Shown: positions 18,619-26,855 of the stretch, piece after piece
How the letters are laid out: each line of letters begins with the position of its first letter
How positions within the stretch are numbered: the first letter of the stretch is position 1
Assembly: GCA_964458125.1 (NCBI GenBank)
Contig: CAYWHE010000031.1
Location: 1-26,855 of the forward strand
Source: CAYWHE01 sp964458125
GTDB lineage: Bacteria > Bacteroidota > Bacteroidia > AKYH767-A > OLB10
Length of the DNA stretch: 26,855 bases
Direction of reading: 5' to 3'
Made by a program: the position numbers and the translations under genes
Notes under the pieces: generated by a model
Seen by the model: only the letters and a program-made list of their open reading frames with translations
Database searches by the model: none
What the model was told of the DNA's origin: nothing

Positions 18619-21600
18619 CGATGTTGACGGCGGAACCACCAGGCTCAACCCCAGTGCTATATTGGTATAATCGGCCGCGCCTTTGGAAGGAACATTGGTT
18701 ACCGAAGACAACAGTATCCAGCCGGCGGGTGATGTGTTGGCTCCCGGAACCAGCTGGTAATTATCCGGCCGGTAATAAATGTCCCATGACGTAAGGGTCC
18801 CGACGGCCATGTTGCATTTGATTCCAATTCCTTCCAGTGTAAAACCGGTGATCGAATTCACAACAAACATGTGGTTGTAAACACCGGTGGTGGTTCCGCT
18901 GGCGAGCGGAACGTAAATGGAGTCTGCCCCGCCGATTCCAAAGGCCGGTTCCACATAGTAGGTGGTGCTGGCTGATAAGGACGGCGTGATAAAGGAATTT
19001 CCTGATCCGAGCATGGAGCCTCCGGTGGCATTCTGATACCAGTTGGCGTTCGCACCGGCCGTAACCGTTGCCCCGAGGGTCAGCGAACCCGCACAGTTCC
19101 GGGTTGCCGGTATGGTAGTCAGCACCTGCGGATCTGAAACCACCACCGAATCCACGTTAGTGGAATCCGAACTGGCATTGCACGTCAGCAGGGCACGGTA
19201 ATAGGAAGTTTGGGTTATCGGAAGGGAAGGCGTATACGAAGTACCGCCGGCACCCACGTTCGTCCAGGGGCCGCTGCTGCCGGTTACGGATTCCTGCCAT
19301 TGTATGGTTCCGCCGGATGAACCGGTCAGGTTAACTGCGGAAGTTCCGGAAACACAGACTGTGGCTACGACGGCATTCACGGAACCCGGAACGATGAGTG
19401 CCGAACGGGTGGTGGTGAGCGTATCATTTGTCGCATCACCATCGGTCAGCAGGGTTGTATATGCCTTCAAACTATAGGATCCGGCATTAGTCATGTTCAG
19501 TGCCGGGGACAGGTTTACATTCATGTTCGCACCCGGGTTCAGCGTGCCGGTGAGCGTGGCCGTCAGCGTATCGGTAACAGCGCCGCTGACCAAAACGGTA
19601 ACAGTGGTTATATCGGTAAGAAAGTTCAGGGTGTCGGATCCGAAGTTCCTGACGGTTACGGTAACCGTTTCGGCATTGGAATAGCAAACCCCGGAAACCG
19701 GCGTTACGAAAGCCAGAACCCCGGCATCCTTGGGCGCCACCAGAAATTCATACGCGCCCGGGTCGGGTGCCGTCAGGCTCCTGGGCGCATTGGTGATGTC
19801 GTCACTCACGCCCACAGGTGTTCCTGTATTATCAAGCACCACGCTCGTCGGCTTGTAATTTCCGGCTGGAGCGTCAAAATAAAACGGATCGCCGCTGACG
19901 CTGTTCGTGTCCTTCAGCGCACCGGTCTGCCAGGCGGCCAGTGTGGCATACGAGGTTCCGTTATAACCGACATAATTGGTGCCGGCGGCCGAATTCATAT
20001 ACAGGTTATTGTTATTGCTCGTGGCCGCAGCCGGTGACGTATAATAAACGCAATGTTTTACTCCGGTACCGCCGCGTGTGACGGAAATATTATTGTTCCG
20101 GACATCATAGGCCAGCGTTCCGGAAGAATACACTCCGTAGGTGGTAGTCGTGCCCGTGGCTGACGTCTGGTCCAGGGAAATGGTATTATGGTAAGCTTTC
20201 CAGTAATCTGCCCCGGTGGCATAAATACCGTACAGGGTGCCGTTAAAGTCAATATCAGAAATCAGGTTATTGAATATCCTGTTCTCATTTCCAACAGAGG
20301 CATCCACGCTCAGGTAAATACTGTACTGGGTACCGGTACTGGTCGGAACGGCATCCCAGGTTTTGCGTATCCGGTTTTTCTCCACCAGCATATTGGTACA
20401 TCCTGTGGATATGAAAACGCCATAGCAGGTGCTTAGTGTTGTCCGGGTAGGACGTTCAATGATATTTCCGCGAATCACCGTGCCGTTCTGGTAAAGATTG
20501 TACACACCGTAAAAATACTGATCCCTGATGTTGCAATTAATCAGCTGGTTTCCGGTAGCCGGTGAAGCGCTGTTCCCGACCAGGCAGGTGTTGTAATATC
20601 CGCTGAAAATGGTACAGCCCGTGATCACATTGTTGATGCCGCTGGCCCCGGACGTGGTTGCCGCCGTAGCTGAACCGCTGATGGAAAAGGGAACCTGCGT
20701 GGTCAGTGTGGCATTGGCCGGCGCATTAAAGGTGCAGCTGTTAAAATTATTATTATCGGCATTGTTCCAGAGGTGGCAGGTCAGGGCATATGTTGCTCCG
20801 GTACCGGCAACCACCAGGTTGTTTACGGTCATATAATCCGTACCGTTTAATATGAGTGTGCCGGGGGCGGTACTAACGGTAGCCGCATACGTTAGTGTAT
20901 TTCCGTTTCCGTTTATCGTAACGGTATTGACGGCGGAGGCTCCGATAATCTGCGGAAATTCGACTTGTTCGGTATAAGGTCCGCTGCCGGCTACCACGTC
21001 TGCAATGATGGGACCCCCAATGCCGCATGCGAGCGCATTTTTAAAGTCGGTAAAGGTCTGGTAATTGGTACCGCCGGTGACCAGCGCCGAATTAATGGTA
21101 TAGGTACCTCCCGGCAACACCAGGCAGATATTCTGAACGGCTGTCGTGTCATTGTTCTGGTTGGCATCCTGGGCACTGTTGACGGAACTGATCCAGGCCC
21201 TCATGCTGACATTGGCGGTAAAATTATACTGGGTGGTGAAGCTGACATTCTGATTGGAAAGGCCACCGATGCTCAGACCGGTAAACACCTGGCTTTGAGG
21301 AGTAACTCCATCCGTATACGTCAGATTCAGATCGGTAATGGTGTTGGCCGTATTATTCTGAATGTTGACGGTAATGGTCTGCAGACCTGGCAGCACCGGC
21401 GGGGCAGGCGCCACCCATGAAATAGCGGCATCGGAGGCGGGTGGATTGAATTCGTAGGCTCCCATGTCGGGGACGGTCAGGCTCCGGCTATTGCTGTTGA
21501 TGTCATCGGTAACGCCCAGGGGGGTTCCCAGGTCGTTCATGGCGCCGCTGGTGGGGCTGTAATCCCCTGCTCCCGGTGCCCCAAAAATTGGATCCACGCT

Positions 21601-23781
21601 GACGCTGTTGGTGTCCTTCAGGGCCCCGGCCTGCCAGGCGGCGAGGGTGGCGTAAGAGGTCCCGTTATAACCAACGTAGTTGGTTCCGGCCGCCGAATTC
21701 ATATACAGGTTATTGTTATTGCTCGTGGCCGCAGCAGGTGAAGTATAATATACACAGTGTTTCACGCCGGTGCCGCCGCGCCTGATGGCAATATTATTGT
21801 TCCTGACATCGTAGGCCAGCGTTCCGGAAGAATAAACCCCGTAGGTGGTGGTGGTGCCGGTAGCACCGGCCTGGTCGAGCGATATGGTATTGTGATAAGC
21901 CTGCCAGTAGTCGGAACCGGTGGAGTAAATACCGTAAATTGTTCCGTTGAAGTTAATGTCGGAAATCAGGTTGTTATAGAGCTTGTTTTCATTGCCGGGA
22001 GATGCGTCACCGGTCATATAAATACTGTATTGGGTGCCGGTGCTGGTCGGCACGGCATCCCATGTTTTTCGTATCCTGTTTTTCTGAACCAGCATATTGG
22101 AACAGGTGCTCATATAAACCCCGTAACAGGTGCTGATGGTGGTTCGCGTGGGACGCTGAATGATATTCCCGGAAATAGTGGCATTTGCCTGCTGCAGGTT
22201 ATAACAGCCGTAAACGTAATAATTGCCTACTGTACAGTTCAGAATACTGTTGTTCGTGTTTCCCACCTGGGTTGAACCGTAAAAAACAAACCCGAAATAC
22301 CCCCCCTCTGTGGTGCAGCCGGAAAAGGTATTGTTCATCCCGTTGACGCCTGAAGTGGAATAAGACGTCACGGATCCGCTCATGGAAACGCAGGCGGCCG
22401 TGGTTCCTGTTCCGGTGGTGTTGGCGGAAAACGTACAGCCGTTAAACGTATTGTTATCAGCGGCATTCATCAGGTGAAGAGCAAAACCATAGGTTAATCC
22501 CAGGGCTTCAATGTTCAGATTATTAATGGTCAGGTAATCGGTACCGTTCAGGTTTAACGTGGCGTAATTGGTTGGCGTTCCGGTAAGAGTTTGCGTTAAC
22601 GTACGTCCATTACCGTTGATGGTAATGGTATTCACGGCCGAGGCGCCGAAGATCTGAGGAAATTCCACCTGTTCATTGTAAGGTCCGCTGCCCGCATCCA
22701 CATTGGCAATTATTGGTCCTGCAATTCCACAGGCCAGTGCATTCTTAAAATCCGTAAATGTCTGAAAATTCGTTCCGCCGGTTGCAACGGCGGAGTTAAT
22801 GGTGTAGGTCCCGCCCGGGAACAAGGGGTTTACCGTAACCAGCACGGGTGTGGAGTAGTTCGGAGTTCCTGCGCTGCAAATTTCCTCGCAGCGGTAGTAA
22901 GCGGTGGATGTCGGATTGATGTTGAAGGACGGAGAGCCAAGCACCCCGCTGATGTTGGTATAGGGTCCTCCGATAAGCGTTGAACTCTGCCACTGGTAGG
23001 TTAGTCCGGAACCGGCCGGACCTGATGACACATTTAATCCAACCGTAGTTCCGGAACATACCGGAGTGGACGGAGTGGCGGTTGATGCGCCCGGTGTGGT
23101 TATGGGATCCGTGCAGCCCGCGCCCGAAACAACGTCAAAGCCGAGCGGAGTCAGTCCGGTATTGGCCGTACCCGTGGTTGCTGCATAACCTGCATACAGA
23201 CGCTGACTGATTCCGGCAGTGGTTACATTTGCCACGCTGTTGCCGCCGGCGGTGGCGTTATTGGTTTTCACCTCCACAACGAGGGCCAGCGTTGGGTCGT
23301 AAGGAAAGGGTGTTTGAAGGGTGATGCCGTACCAGGCGGCGGACGTAATACCGGTAAATTGGAATCCGCTGGCCTGGAAAAAACAGGTTGTCAGCCCGGT
23401 ATTAAAGGAAACGCCCGTGGTTGCAGGCGCCTGTGGATAATTATTGATGGCGCCAACATTTTGCCCCAGGGAAATGGTCAGGTTGGTGTATGTATTAACG
23501 GCATTCACCGTGCTGGAAAATTTAATAAAAACCTTGGTGATATTTTGTCCGGCAGGAACCGGTGAACCGGAGCCGCCGCCTAAGGTCGTAAATGCGCCGG
23601 GTGCATAGATCCATTGCACTTTGTTGCTCGTGGTTGTGTTGAGCGGAAAAGAATTTGCTGTGGCGCCTGTGTTGTTCAGGTAAGTAGGGGTGCCTACCTG
23701 GGCCCTGGAGTCTGATGATAACCAGATGATCAGAATCACTGTCCATAAAGTCAGGCAATTGTTGAAGTAAGGATTTTTCAT
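18616..23781 (-). CDS. N-terminal part of an interrupted giant T9SS surface protein (signal peptide, duplicated beta-helix)
   Basis: 1721 residues. A signal peptide (MKNPYFNNC..., hydrophobic 11-21, cleavage near SRA/Q at 26-28) precedes a beta-sandwich (about 30-215) and an Ig-like domain (222-318). Two tandem units of 568 residues follow (322-889 and 890-1457), each a right-handed parallel beta-helix opening PGGTYTINSA and closing GAYEF, plus a beta-sandwich of about 120 residues. Then come an Ig domain (1458-1541) and a CHU_C-associated-type Ig (1542 on) holding an inserted domain. The frame stops at TAG inside that insertion, so this product alone has no T9SS sorting domain and would be stranded in the periplasm. 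The chain resumes in the same frame at 14224-18606; joined, the two make 3185 codons. The architecture matches the paralogue at 1-10350. The likely role of the full protein is surface adhesion or carbohydrate contact through the beta-helices (inference). Confidence 0.88.
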   Translation of the reverse strand: MKNPYFNNCLTLWTVILIIWLSSDSRAQVGTPTYLNNTGATANSFPLNTTTSNKVQWIYAPGAFTTLGGGSGSPVPAGQNITKVFIKFSSTVNAVNTYTNLTISLGQNVGAINNYPQAPATTGVSFNTGLTTCFFQASGFQFTGITSAAWYGITLQTPFPYDPTLALVVEVKTNNATAGGNSVANVTTAGISQRLYAGYAATTGTANTGLTPLGFDVVSGAGCTDPITTPGASTATPSTPVCSGTTVGLNVSSGPAGSGLTYQWQSSTLIGGPYTNISGVLGSPSFNINPTSTAYYRCEEICSAGTPNYSTPVLVTVNPLFPGGTYTINSAVATGGTNFQTFTDFKNALACGIAGPIIANVDAGSGPYNEQVEFPQIFGASAVNTITINGNGRTLTQTLTGTPTNYATLNLNGTDYLTINNLNIEALGLTYGFALHLMNAADNNTFNGCTFSANTTGTGTTAACVSMSGSVTSYSTSGVNGMNNTFSGCTTEGGYFGFVFYGSTQVGNTNNSILNCTVGNYYVYGCYNLQQANATISGNIIQRPTRTTISTCYGVYMSTCSNMLVQKNRIRKTWDAVPTSTGTQYSIYMTGDASPGNENKLYNNLISDINFNGTIYGIYSTGSDYWQAYHNTISLDQAGATGTTTTYGVYSSGTLAYDVRNNNIAIRRGGTGVKHCVYYTSPAAATSNNNNLYMNSAAGTNYVGYNGTSYATLAAWQAGALKDTNSVSVDPIFGAPGAGDYSPTSGAMNDLGTPLGVTDDINSNSRSLTVPDMGAYEFNPPASDAAISWVAPAPPVLPGLQTITVNIQNNTANTITDLNLTYTDGVTPQSQVFTGLSIGGLSNQNVSFTTQYNFTANVSMRAWISSVNSAQDANQNNDTTAVQNICLVLPGGTYTINSALVTGGTNYQTFTDFKNALACGIGGPIIADVVAGSGPYTEQVEFPQIIGASAVNTVTINGNGNTLTYAATVSTAPGTLILNGTDYMTVNNLVVAGTGATYALTCHLWNNADNNNFNSCTFNAPANATLTTQVPFSISGSATAATTSGASGINNVITGCTIFSGYYNTCLVGNSASPATGNQLINCNIRDQYFYGVYNLYQNGTVIRGNIIERPTRTTLSTCYGVFISTGCTNMLVEKNRIRKTWDAVPTSTGTQYSIYLSVDASVGNENRIFNNLISDIDFNGTLYGIYATGADYWKAYHNTISLDQTSATGTTTTYGVYSSGTLAYDVRNNNISVTRGGTGVKHCVYYTSPAAATSNNNNLYMNSAAGTNYVGYNGTSYATLAAWQTGALKDTNSVSGDPFYFDAPAGNYKPTSVVLDNTGTPVGVSDDITNAPRSLTAPDPGAYEFLVAPKDAGVLAFVTPVSGVCYSNAETVTVTVRNFGSDTLNFLTDITTVTVLVSGAVTDTLTATLTGTLNPGANMNVNLSPALNMTNAGSYSLKAYTTLLTDGDATNDTLTTTRSALIVPGSVNAVVATVCVSGTSAVNLTGSSGGTIQWQESVTGSSGPWTNVGAGGTSYTPSLPITQTSYYRALLTCNASSDSTNVDSVVVSDPQVLTTIPATRNCAGSLTLGATVTAGANANWYQNATGGSMLGSGNSFITPSLSASTTYYVEPAFGIGGADSIYVPLASGTTTGVYNHMFVVNSITGFTLEGIGIKCNMAVGTLTSWDIYYRPDNYQLVPGANTSPAGWILLSSVTNVPSKGAADYTNIALGLSLVVPPSTS
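19411..22818 (-). repeat. Tandem duplication of a 1704-base (568-codon) unit inside the second giant gene
   Basis: Copy 1 runs from 22818 to about 21115 and copy 2 from 21114 to about 19411. Both start PGGTYTINSA and keep the frame. The core of the beta-helix is nearly identical: NRIRKTWDAVPTSTGTQYSI, TTTTYGVYSSGTLAYDVRNN and HCVYYTSPAAATSNNNNLYM occur in both. The edges and the closing sandwich have diverged. The gradient suggests an old duplication with the middle kept alike by recent gene conversion or selection. Confidence 0.85.
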
Positions 23782-23851
23782 TTTGGTTAGGATTTTCGGG
23801 GATTGAAATTAAAACTTTGCCCAAATTATCAAAAAAAACTTAATTACCAAA
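23782..23851 (-). promoter_or_regulatory. Probable promoter and leader of the second giant gene
   Basis: On the minus strand TTTG (23851-23848), 19 bases and TAATTTG (23828-23822) resemble the Bacteroidota promoter, although the -7 box is one base short of TAnnTTTG. The leader of about 30 bases contains TCAATCCCCGAAAATCC and no Shine-Dalgarno sequence before the ATG at 23781. Confidence 0.35.
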
Positions 23852-24000
23852 ATTATTTTATCCCCATTTTCATATATGTTACCCATCGGCAGTCGGAACC
23901 ATTTTCTGTTTTTTATGATTTTACCCCATTCGAAGTCAGGACAGGCATAAAAATGACAGTTTGATTTTTTCCAGGCCCGTTTTAAAAACAGATTCATTCA

Positions 24001-24020
24001 AAAACTCCGGCCGGATTTTT
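24001..24020 (-). terminator. Candidate terminator after gpsA
   Basis: A perfect 10-base palindrome TCCGGCCGGA (24006-24015) is flanked by A and T runs, giving a short hairpin on the minus strand about 10 bases after the gpsA stop codon and ending in five T-rich bases. It would separate the housekeeping run from the giant gene downstream. Confidence 0.5.
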
Positions 24021-24028
24021 TCGCTCTT

Positions 24029-25027
24029 TCAGGAAAGTTTTTCACTCAGCTTGAGCATTTCCAGAGCAGGGTCTGCATGTTCATACAAAACCCTGTAAAC
24101 GGCTGATGAAATGGGCATATCCACGCCAAAATTTTTGTTAATGGCTTCAATGCAGTTGGCGGCGTAAAACCCTTCGGCTACCATATTCATTTCCAGCTGT
24201 GCCGACTTTACGGAATATCCCTTACCGATCATGCTGCCAAACGTACGGTTCCGGCTGAACTGGGAATAGGCAGTTACCAGCAGATCACCAAGGTATGCCG
24301 AATCGTTGATGTCGCGGGTGATGGGATGCACCCGGTCAATGAACCGTTTGATCTCCCTGGACGCGTTGGCAATGAGCACGGCCTGGAAATTATCACCGTA
24401 ACCAAGGCTATGACAGATGCCCGATGCAACGGCCATGACATTTTTCAACACGGCCGCATATTCCGTTCCGAAAATATCATCGCTTACCGTGGTCCGGATA
24501 AACCGGTTGTTTAACAGGTAGGCCATTTGTGCGGCATGACCGGTATGCTGGCAGGCAATGGTCAGGTAGGAAAGTTTTTCGAGCGCCACTTCCTCCGCAT
24601 GGCAGGGACCGGCCAGCACACCGATATCGTCATAGGAAACGTTGTAATGATCGTGAATAAAGGCTCCGACAATCTGGTTCGTTTCAGGGACAATGCCTTT
24701 GATGGCCGAGAATAGCAGCTTTTTATGAAGGAAATCAGGCGTGACTTCTTCCAGTGTACTTTTCAGAAATGCAGCAGGTACAGCCAGTATAACCATTTGG
24801 GCATTCAACAGGGCTTCCCGGATCCTGGAGGTGACGAACACCTTCACGGTATCAATTTCCACTCCGCTCAGGTAGGACGGGTTGTGTTTGAATTTGGCGA
24901 TATGCTCTGCGGTACGTGGGTTCCGGACCCACCATTGAATGTTCCCGGCTTTCTCGGAAAGAATTTTTACCAGGGCTGTGGCCCAGCTCCCTCCTCCTAT
25001 GACTGCAACCTGCGGTATTTTTTCCAT
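24029..25027 (-). CDS. gpsA: NAD(P)-dependent glycerol-3-phosphate dehydrogenase
   Basis: 332 residues, normal for the family. The cytoplasmic enzyme reduces dihydroxyacetone phosphate to sn-glycerol 3-phosphate for phospholipid synthesis. The Rossmann nucleotide-binding loop is VIGGGSWATAL (about 9-19). Further family marks are AVPAAFL (82-88), the conserved K110 in SAIKGI, GPCHAEEVA (140-148, the GPxxAxEV motif), the catalytic K195 in AAVLKNVMAVASG, and the substrate-binding NASREIKRF (221-229). I start at ATG 25027 (MEKIPQVAVIGGG), which puts the nucleotide loop right at the N-terminus as in homologues. An in-frame TTG at 25042 would add five residues without support. It follows the cysteine desulfurase gene by 60 bases on the same strand, so it may be the last gene of that unit; a hairpin follows at 24001-24020. 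Confidence 0.95.
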   Translation of the reverse strand: MEKIPQVAVIGGGSWATALVKILSEKAGNIQWWVRNPRTAEHIAKFKHNPSYLSGVEIDTVKVFVTSRIREALLNAQMVILAVPAAFLKSTLEEVTPDFLHKKLLFSAIKGIVPETNQIVGAFIHDHYNVSYDDIGVLAGPCHAEEVALEKLSYLTIACQHTGHAAQMAYLLNNRFIRTTVSDDIFGTEYAAVLKNVMAVASGICHSLGYGDNFQAVLIANASREIKRFIDRVHPITRDINDSAYLGDLLVTAYSQFSRNRTFGSMIGKGYSVKSAQLEMNMVAEGFYAANCIEAINKNFGVDMPISSAVYRVLYEHADPALEMLKLSEKLS

Positions 25028-25087
25028 GGTATGGAAGGGCAAATTACGAAAGAAATATCAAATGCTGATTTCTCACCCGGATTTTGC

Positions 25088-26245
25088 TTATCCCGCTTCA
25101 CCGCGGATTTTCCTGATGGCAGTTTCAACCAGCGTTGCAGCCGTTTGAATTTCTTCCCGGGTATTGTCCTTACCCAGGCTGAAACGTACCGAACAGCCGG
25201 CTTCCGAGCGGGTGAGCCCCATGGCCGTCAGCACTGGAGAAGGAGAAGGCCGTGCGGAACTGCAGGCTGAACCTGCAGAGAAAGCAAGCTCCGGCAGGTT
25301 GCGGATAAGATCTGCCGCCAGGACCCCGCGGATCAGCAGGTTGCTGGTATTCGGCAGGCGGTAACGGGTAGAGCCGTTAATAAAAACATCACCGGCCTTC
25401 ATCACCTGTTGTTCAAAAGAGGTCCTCCAGCCGGATAACAGGGCCATGTGGTCCCACCAACCTGCTGTGGCAAGCCTGCAGGCCTCTCCCATGCCCACAA
25501 TTCCGGGTACATTCAGGGTTCCTGAACGCAGGCCCAGTTCATGCCCTCCCCCGTGAATCAGGGGCATCAGATTTACCTTTGGCTGACGCCTCTTTACCAC
25601 CAGGGCTCCCGTACCTTTAGGCCCGTAAAGTTTATGGGCCGACAGACACAGCATGCCGGCCTTCATTTCGTTTACGGCCAACCGTGATTTGCCGGCCGCC
25701 TGGGTGGCGTCACAGAAAAAGAGGATTCCCCGTGTTTGCGCCAGTTCCCCGATCCAATCCAGCGGCTGCATCACGCCTGTTTCATTGTTGGCAGCCATCA
25801 CGCAAATGATTATGGTTTCCGGGCTTATGGCCCTTTCAAGCTGCCGGGGGTCCAGTAAACCCTCGCGGTCAACCGGCAGGAGGGTGATTCTGGCGCCCCG
25901 GCTTTCAAGATAGGCAAGTGTATCGAGGACGGCCGGATGTTCCGTCTGCACGGAAATGATATGTCTTCCCCTGCCCTGGTGAATTTCGTAATAGCCTTTT
26001 AGCGCCAGGTTTACGGCTTCGGTGGCACCGGAAGTAAAAATAACTTCACCGGGTTCCGCTCCCAGCAGGCCGGCAACCTGTTCGCGGGCCATTTTCACCG
26101 CCTCTTCTGCCACCCATCCGAAAGCATGCGTTTTGCTGGCCGGGTTACCGAATTTTACCTTAAAATAAGGCAGCATTTTTTCCAGCACCAACGGGTCAAC
26201 GGCAGTCGTTGCATTATGGTCCAGATAAACGGGAGGTTCAGGCAT
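25088..26245 (-). CDS. Cysteine desulfurase (NifS/IscS-type, class V aminotransferase fold)
   Basis: 385 residues from ATG 26245. This PLP enzyme takes sulfur from L-cysteine as an enzyme-bound persulfide for Fe-S clusters and tRNA thiolation, releasing alanine. Visible family marks are YLDHNATTAVDP at the N-terminus, TEHPAV with the ring-stacking H103, the PLP-contacting D179 and Q182 in DATQAAGK, the Schiff-base lysine K205 in SAHKLYGPKG, and the catalytic C328 in SAGSACSSARPSPSPVL. The long loop after that cysteine marks the group I (IscS/NifS) rather than the SufS type. An in-frame GTG at 26278 would add 11 residues ahead of the conserved start and is not preferred. A -7-like TATTTTTG lies four bases before the ATG without a good -33 box. 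No iscU or other isc gene is next to it here, so I leave the symbol empty. Confidence 0.92.
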   Translation of the reverse strand: MPEPPVYLDHNATTAVDPLVLEKMLPYFKVKFGNPASKTHAFGWVAEEAVKMAREQVAGLLGAEPGEVIFTSGATEAVNLALKGYYEIHQGRGRHIISVQTEHPAVLDTLAYLESRGARITLLPVDREGLLDPRQLERAISPETIIICVMAANNETGVMQPLDWIGELAQTRGILFFCDATQAAGKSRLAVNEMKAGMLCLSAHKLYGPKGTGALVVKRRQPKVNLMPLIHGGGHELGLRSGTLNVPGIVGMGEACRLATAGWWDHMALLSGWRTSFEQQVMKAGDVFINGSTRYRLPNTSNLLIRGVLAADLIRNLPELAFSAGSACSSARPSPSPVLTAMGLTRSEAGCSVRFSLGKDNTREEIQTAATLVETAIRKIRGEAG

Positions 26246-26310
26246 GCTGCAAAAATACCATGATTCGGCTTGCGGCACGAAGCAGATCCGGAAAAAAAAG
26301 GAAACTGTAT

Positions 26311-26855
26311 TCAGTCGGTGCGGAAATACTGACCGAGCTTGCTGAGCGGCTTCCAGATGGTGGTGAAAAACCGGGGTTTAACCCCGTTCAGTTTCCAGGC
26401 CTTTTTATCCTCCAGGTTGGCCTTCAGTTTGACAAAGAAACTGGTGTTGCTGATGCCGCCCATGCGCATTTTAACTATGGTTTCCGGCAAGTAGGCCAGT
26501 TTAATGTGATGCTTGTGCACAAAACGAAGCATCAGTTCATAATCAGCAGACAGCTTCAGGTCAATGTTAAAGTCCCCGTATTTTTCATACACCTCCCTTT
26601 TGACAAAAAAAGTCGGGTGAGGCGGCATCCATCCTTTTATAAAAGCATCCTCCTCATAGGGCCCGGGTTTCCAGGTACGCATCACCCGGTTGAGGTCATT
26701 GCGGCTGACAAATACCAGGTCGGCATAAACCGCTTCAGTGGCTGCATCCTCAATAAATTTGCCGACCACTTTGGAAACCACCTGTTCATTGGCAAAAAGA
26801 TCATCCGAATGCAACAGCCCCACAATATCGCCGGTGGCATTCCGGATGCCTTTAT
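26311..26855 (-). CDS. Glycosyltransferase family 2, 5' end outside window
   Basis: The frame is open to the window edge; the visible 180 or so residues are the C-terminal part. The first visible codons read KGIRNATGDIVGLLHSDD, the typical GT2 (GT-A fold) stretch. It ends in the HSDD form of the DXD motif, which binds the metal and the sugar nucleotide. Downstream, PPHPTFFVKREVYEKYGDF and SADYELMLRF (the acceptor-site [ED] region with D/E-Y-E-L) are classic for WcaA-like transferases. It probably adds a sugar to a surface polysaccharide or lipopolysaccharide at the cytoplasmic side of the inner membrane; donor and acceptor cannot be told. The GTG at 26823 lies inside the catalytic domain and is not a real start. 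It precedes the cysteine desulfurase gene by 65 bases on the same strand. Confidence 0.9.
   Translation of the reverse strand, partial: KGIRNATGDIVGLLHSDDLFANEQVVSKVVGKFIEDAATEAVYADLVFVSRNDLNRVMRTWKPGPYEEDAFIKGWMPPHPTFFVKREVYEKYGDFNIDLKLSADYELMLRFVHKHHIKLAYLPETIVKMRMGGISNTSFFVKLKANLEDKKAWKLNGVKPRFFTTIWKPLSKLGQYFRTD

Noticed and set aside
19411..22818. CRISPR or mobile-element explanation for the long repeats
   Set aside because: Repeats are two in-frame coding units of 1704 bases, not short repeats with spacers, and no transposase or terminal inverted repeats are present.
14224..23781. Two independent adjacent genes instead of one interrupted gene
   Set aside because: Both parts are in one frame, a single domain spans the junction, the second part lacks a signal peptide and ribosome site, and the paralogue at 1-10350 runs through comparable domains without a break.
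23809..23997. 62-codon minus-strand frame between gpsA and the second giant gene
   Set aside because: It overlaps the probable promoter of the giant gene and has an unremarkable Lys/Phe-rich composition typical of AT-rich intergenic DNA.
25028..25042. TTG start that would lengthen GpsA by five residues
   Set aside because: ATG at 25027 places the nucleotide-binding loop at the usual distance from the N-terminus; the extension has no supporting signal.
26246..26278. GTG start lengthening the cysteine desulfurase, and a -7-like TATTTTTG just before its ATG
   Set aside because: The family begins with the YLDHNATT stretch close to the N-terminus, so ATG 26245 fits. The -7-like box lies only four bases from the ATG and has no good -33 partner.

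Overview
The window is from a bacterium of the phylum Bacteroidota. Three things support this. Two giant secreted proteins are built from Ig-like, GEVED-type, parallel beta-helix and SprB-type repeats, and the one whose end is visible carries a type IX secretion (T9SS, Por) C-terminal sorting domain. One promoter closely fits the Bacteroidota -33 TTG / -7 TAnnTTTG consensus. Shine-Dalgarno sequences are largely absent. The large genes resemble the huge T9SS adhesins of Chitinophagales, Saprospirales and Flavobacteriia relatives; I cannot name a genus.

Layout, left to right. (1) 1-10350, minus: the first at least 3450 residues of a giant secreted multidomain protein whose 3' end lies outside the window. 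(2) 10446-10913, minus: a small secreted protein just upstream of it, probably in the same transcription unit. (3) 10914-11819: about 0.9 kb without a convincing gene, partly AT-rich, with palindromes and a terminator-like hairpin. (4) 11820-13181, minus: a lipoprotein of the PAP2 / vanadium-dependent haloperoxidase family with its full active-site signature and a good promoter. (5) 13582-13950, plus: a four-helix DUF486 (DMT-like) membrane protein, the only plus-strand gene. (6) 14224-23781, minus: one continuous reading frame of 3185 codons encoding a second giant T9SS protein, paralogous to the first, but broken by one in-frame TAG at 18616-18618. (7) 24029-26855, minus: a housekeeping run of gpsA, a cysteine desulfurase and a 5'-truncated family 2 glycosyltransferase.

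The most notable observation is the TAG. The upstream 1721 codons carry the signal peptide but no sorting domain. The downstream 1460 codons carry the SprB-type repeats and sorting domain but no signal peptide. The TAG falls in the middle of a beta-sandwich domain, at a position where two paralogous copies in this window both have a TAT tyrosine codon. It is a sequencing error, a recent nonsense mutation or phase-variation event, or a readthrough site. Reading-frame integrity on both sides argues against old decay.

Other notable structure: a 568-codon tandem duplication (beta-helix plus beta-sandwich) in the second giant gene, repeated nesting of unrelated modules in the same loop of CHU_C-associated-type Ig domains, and an apparent duplication of leader plus start codon upstream of the first giant gene.
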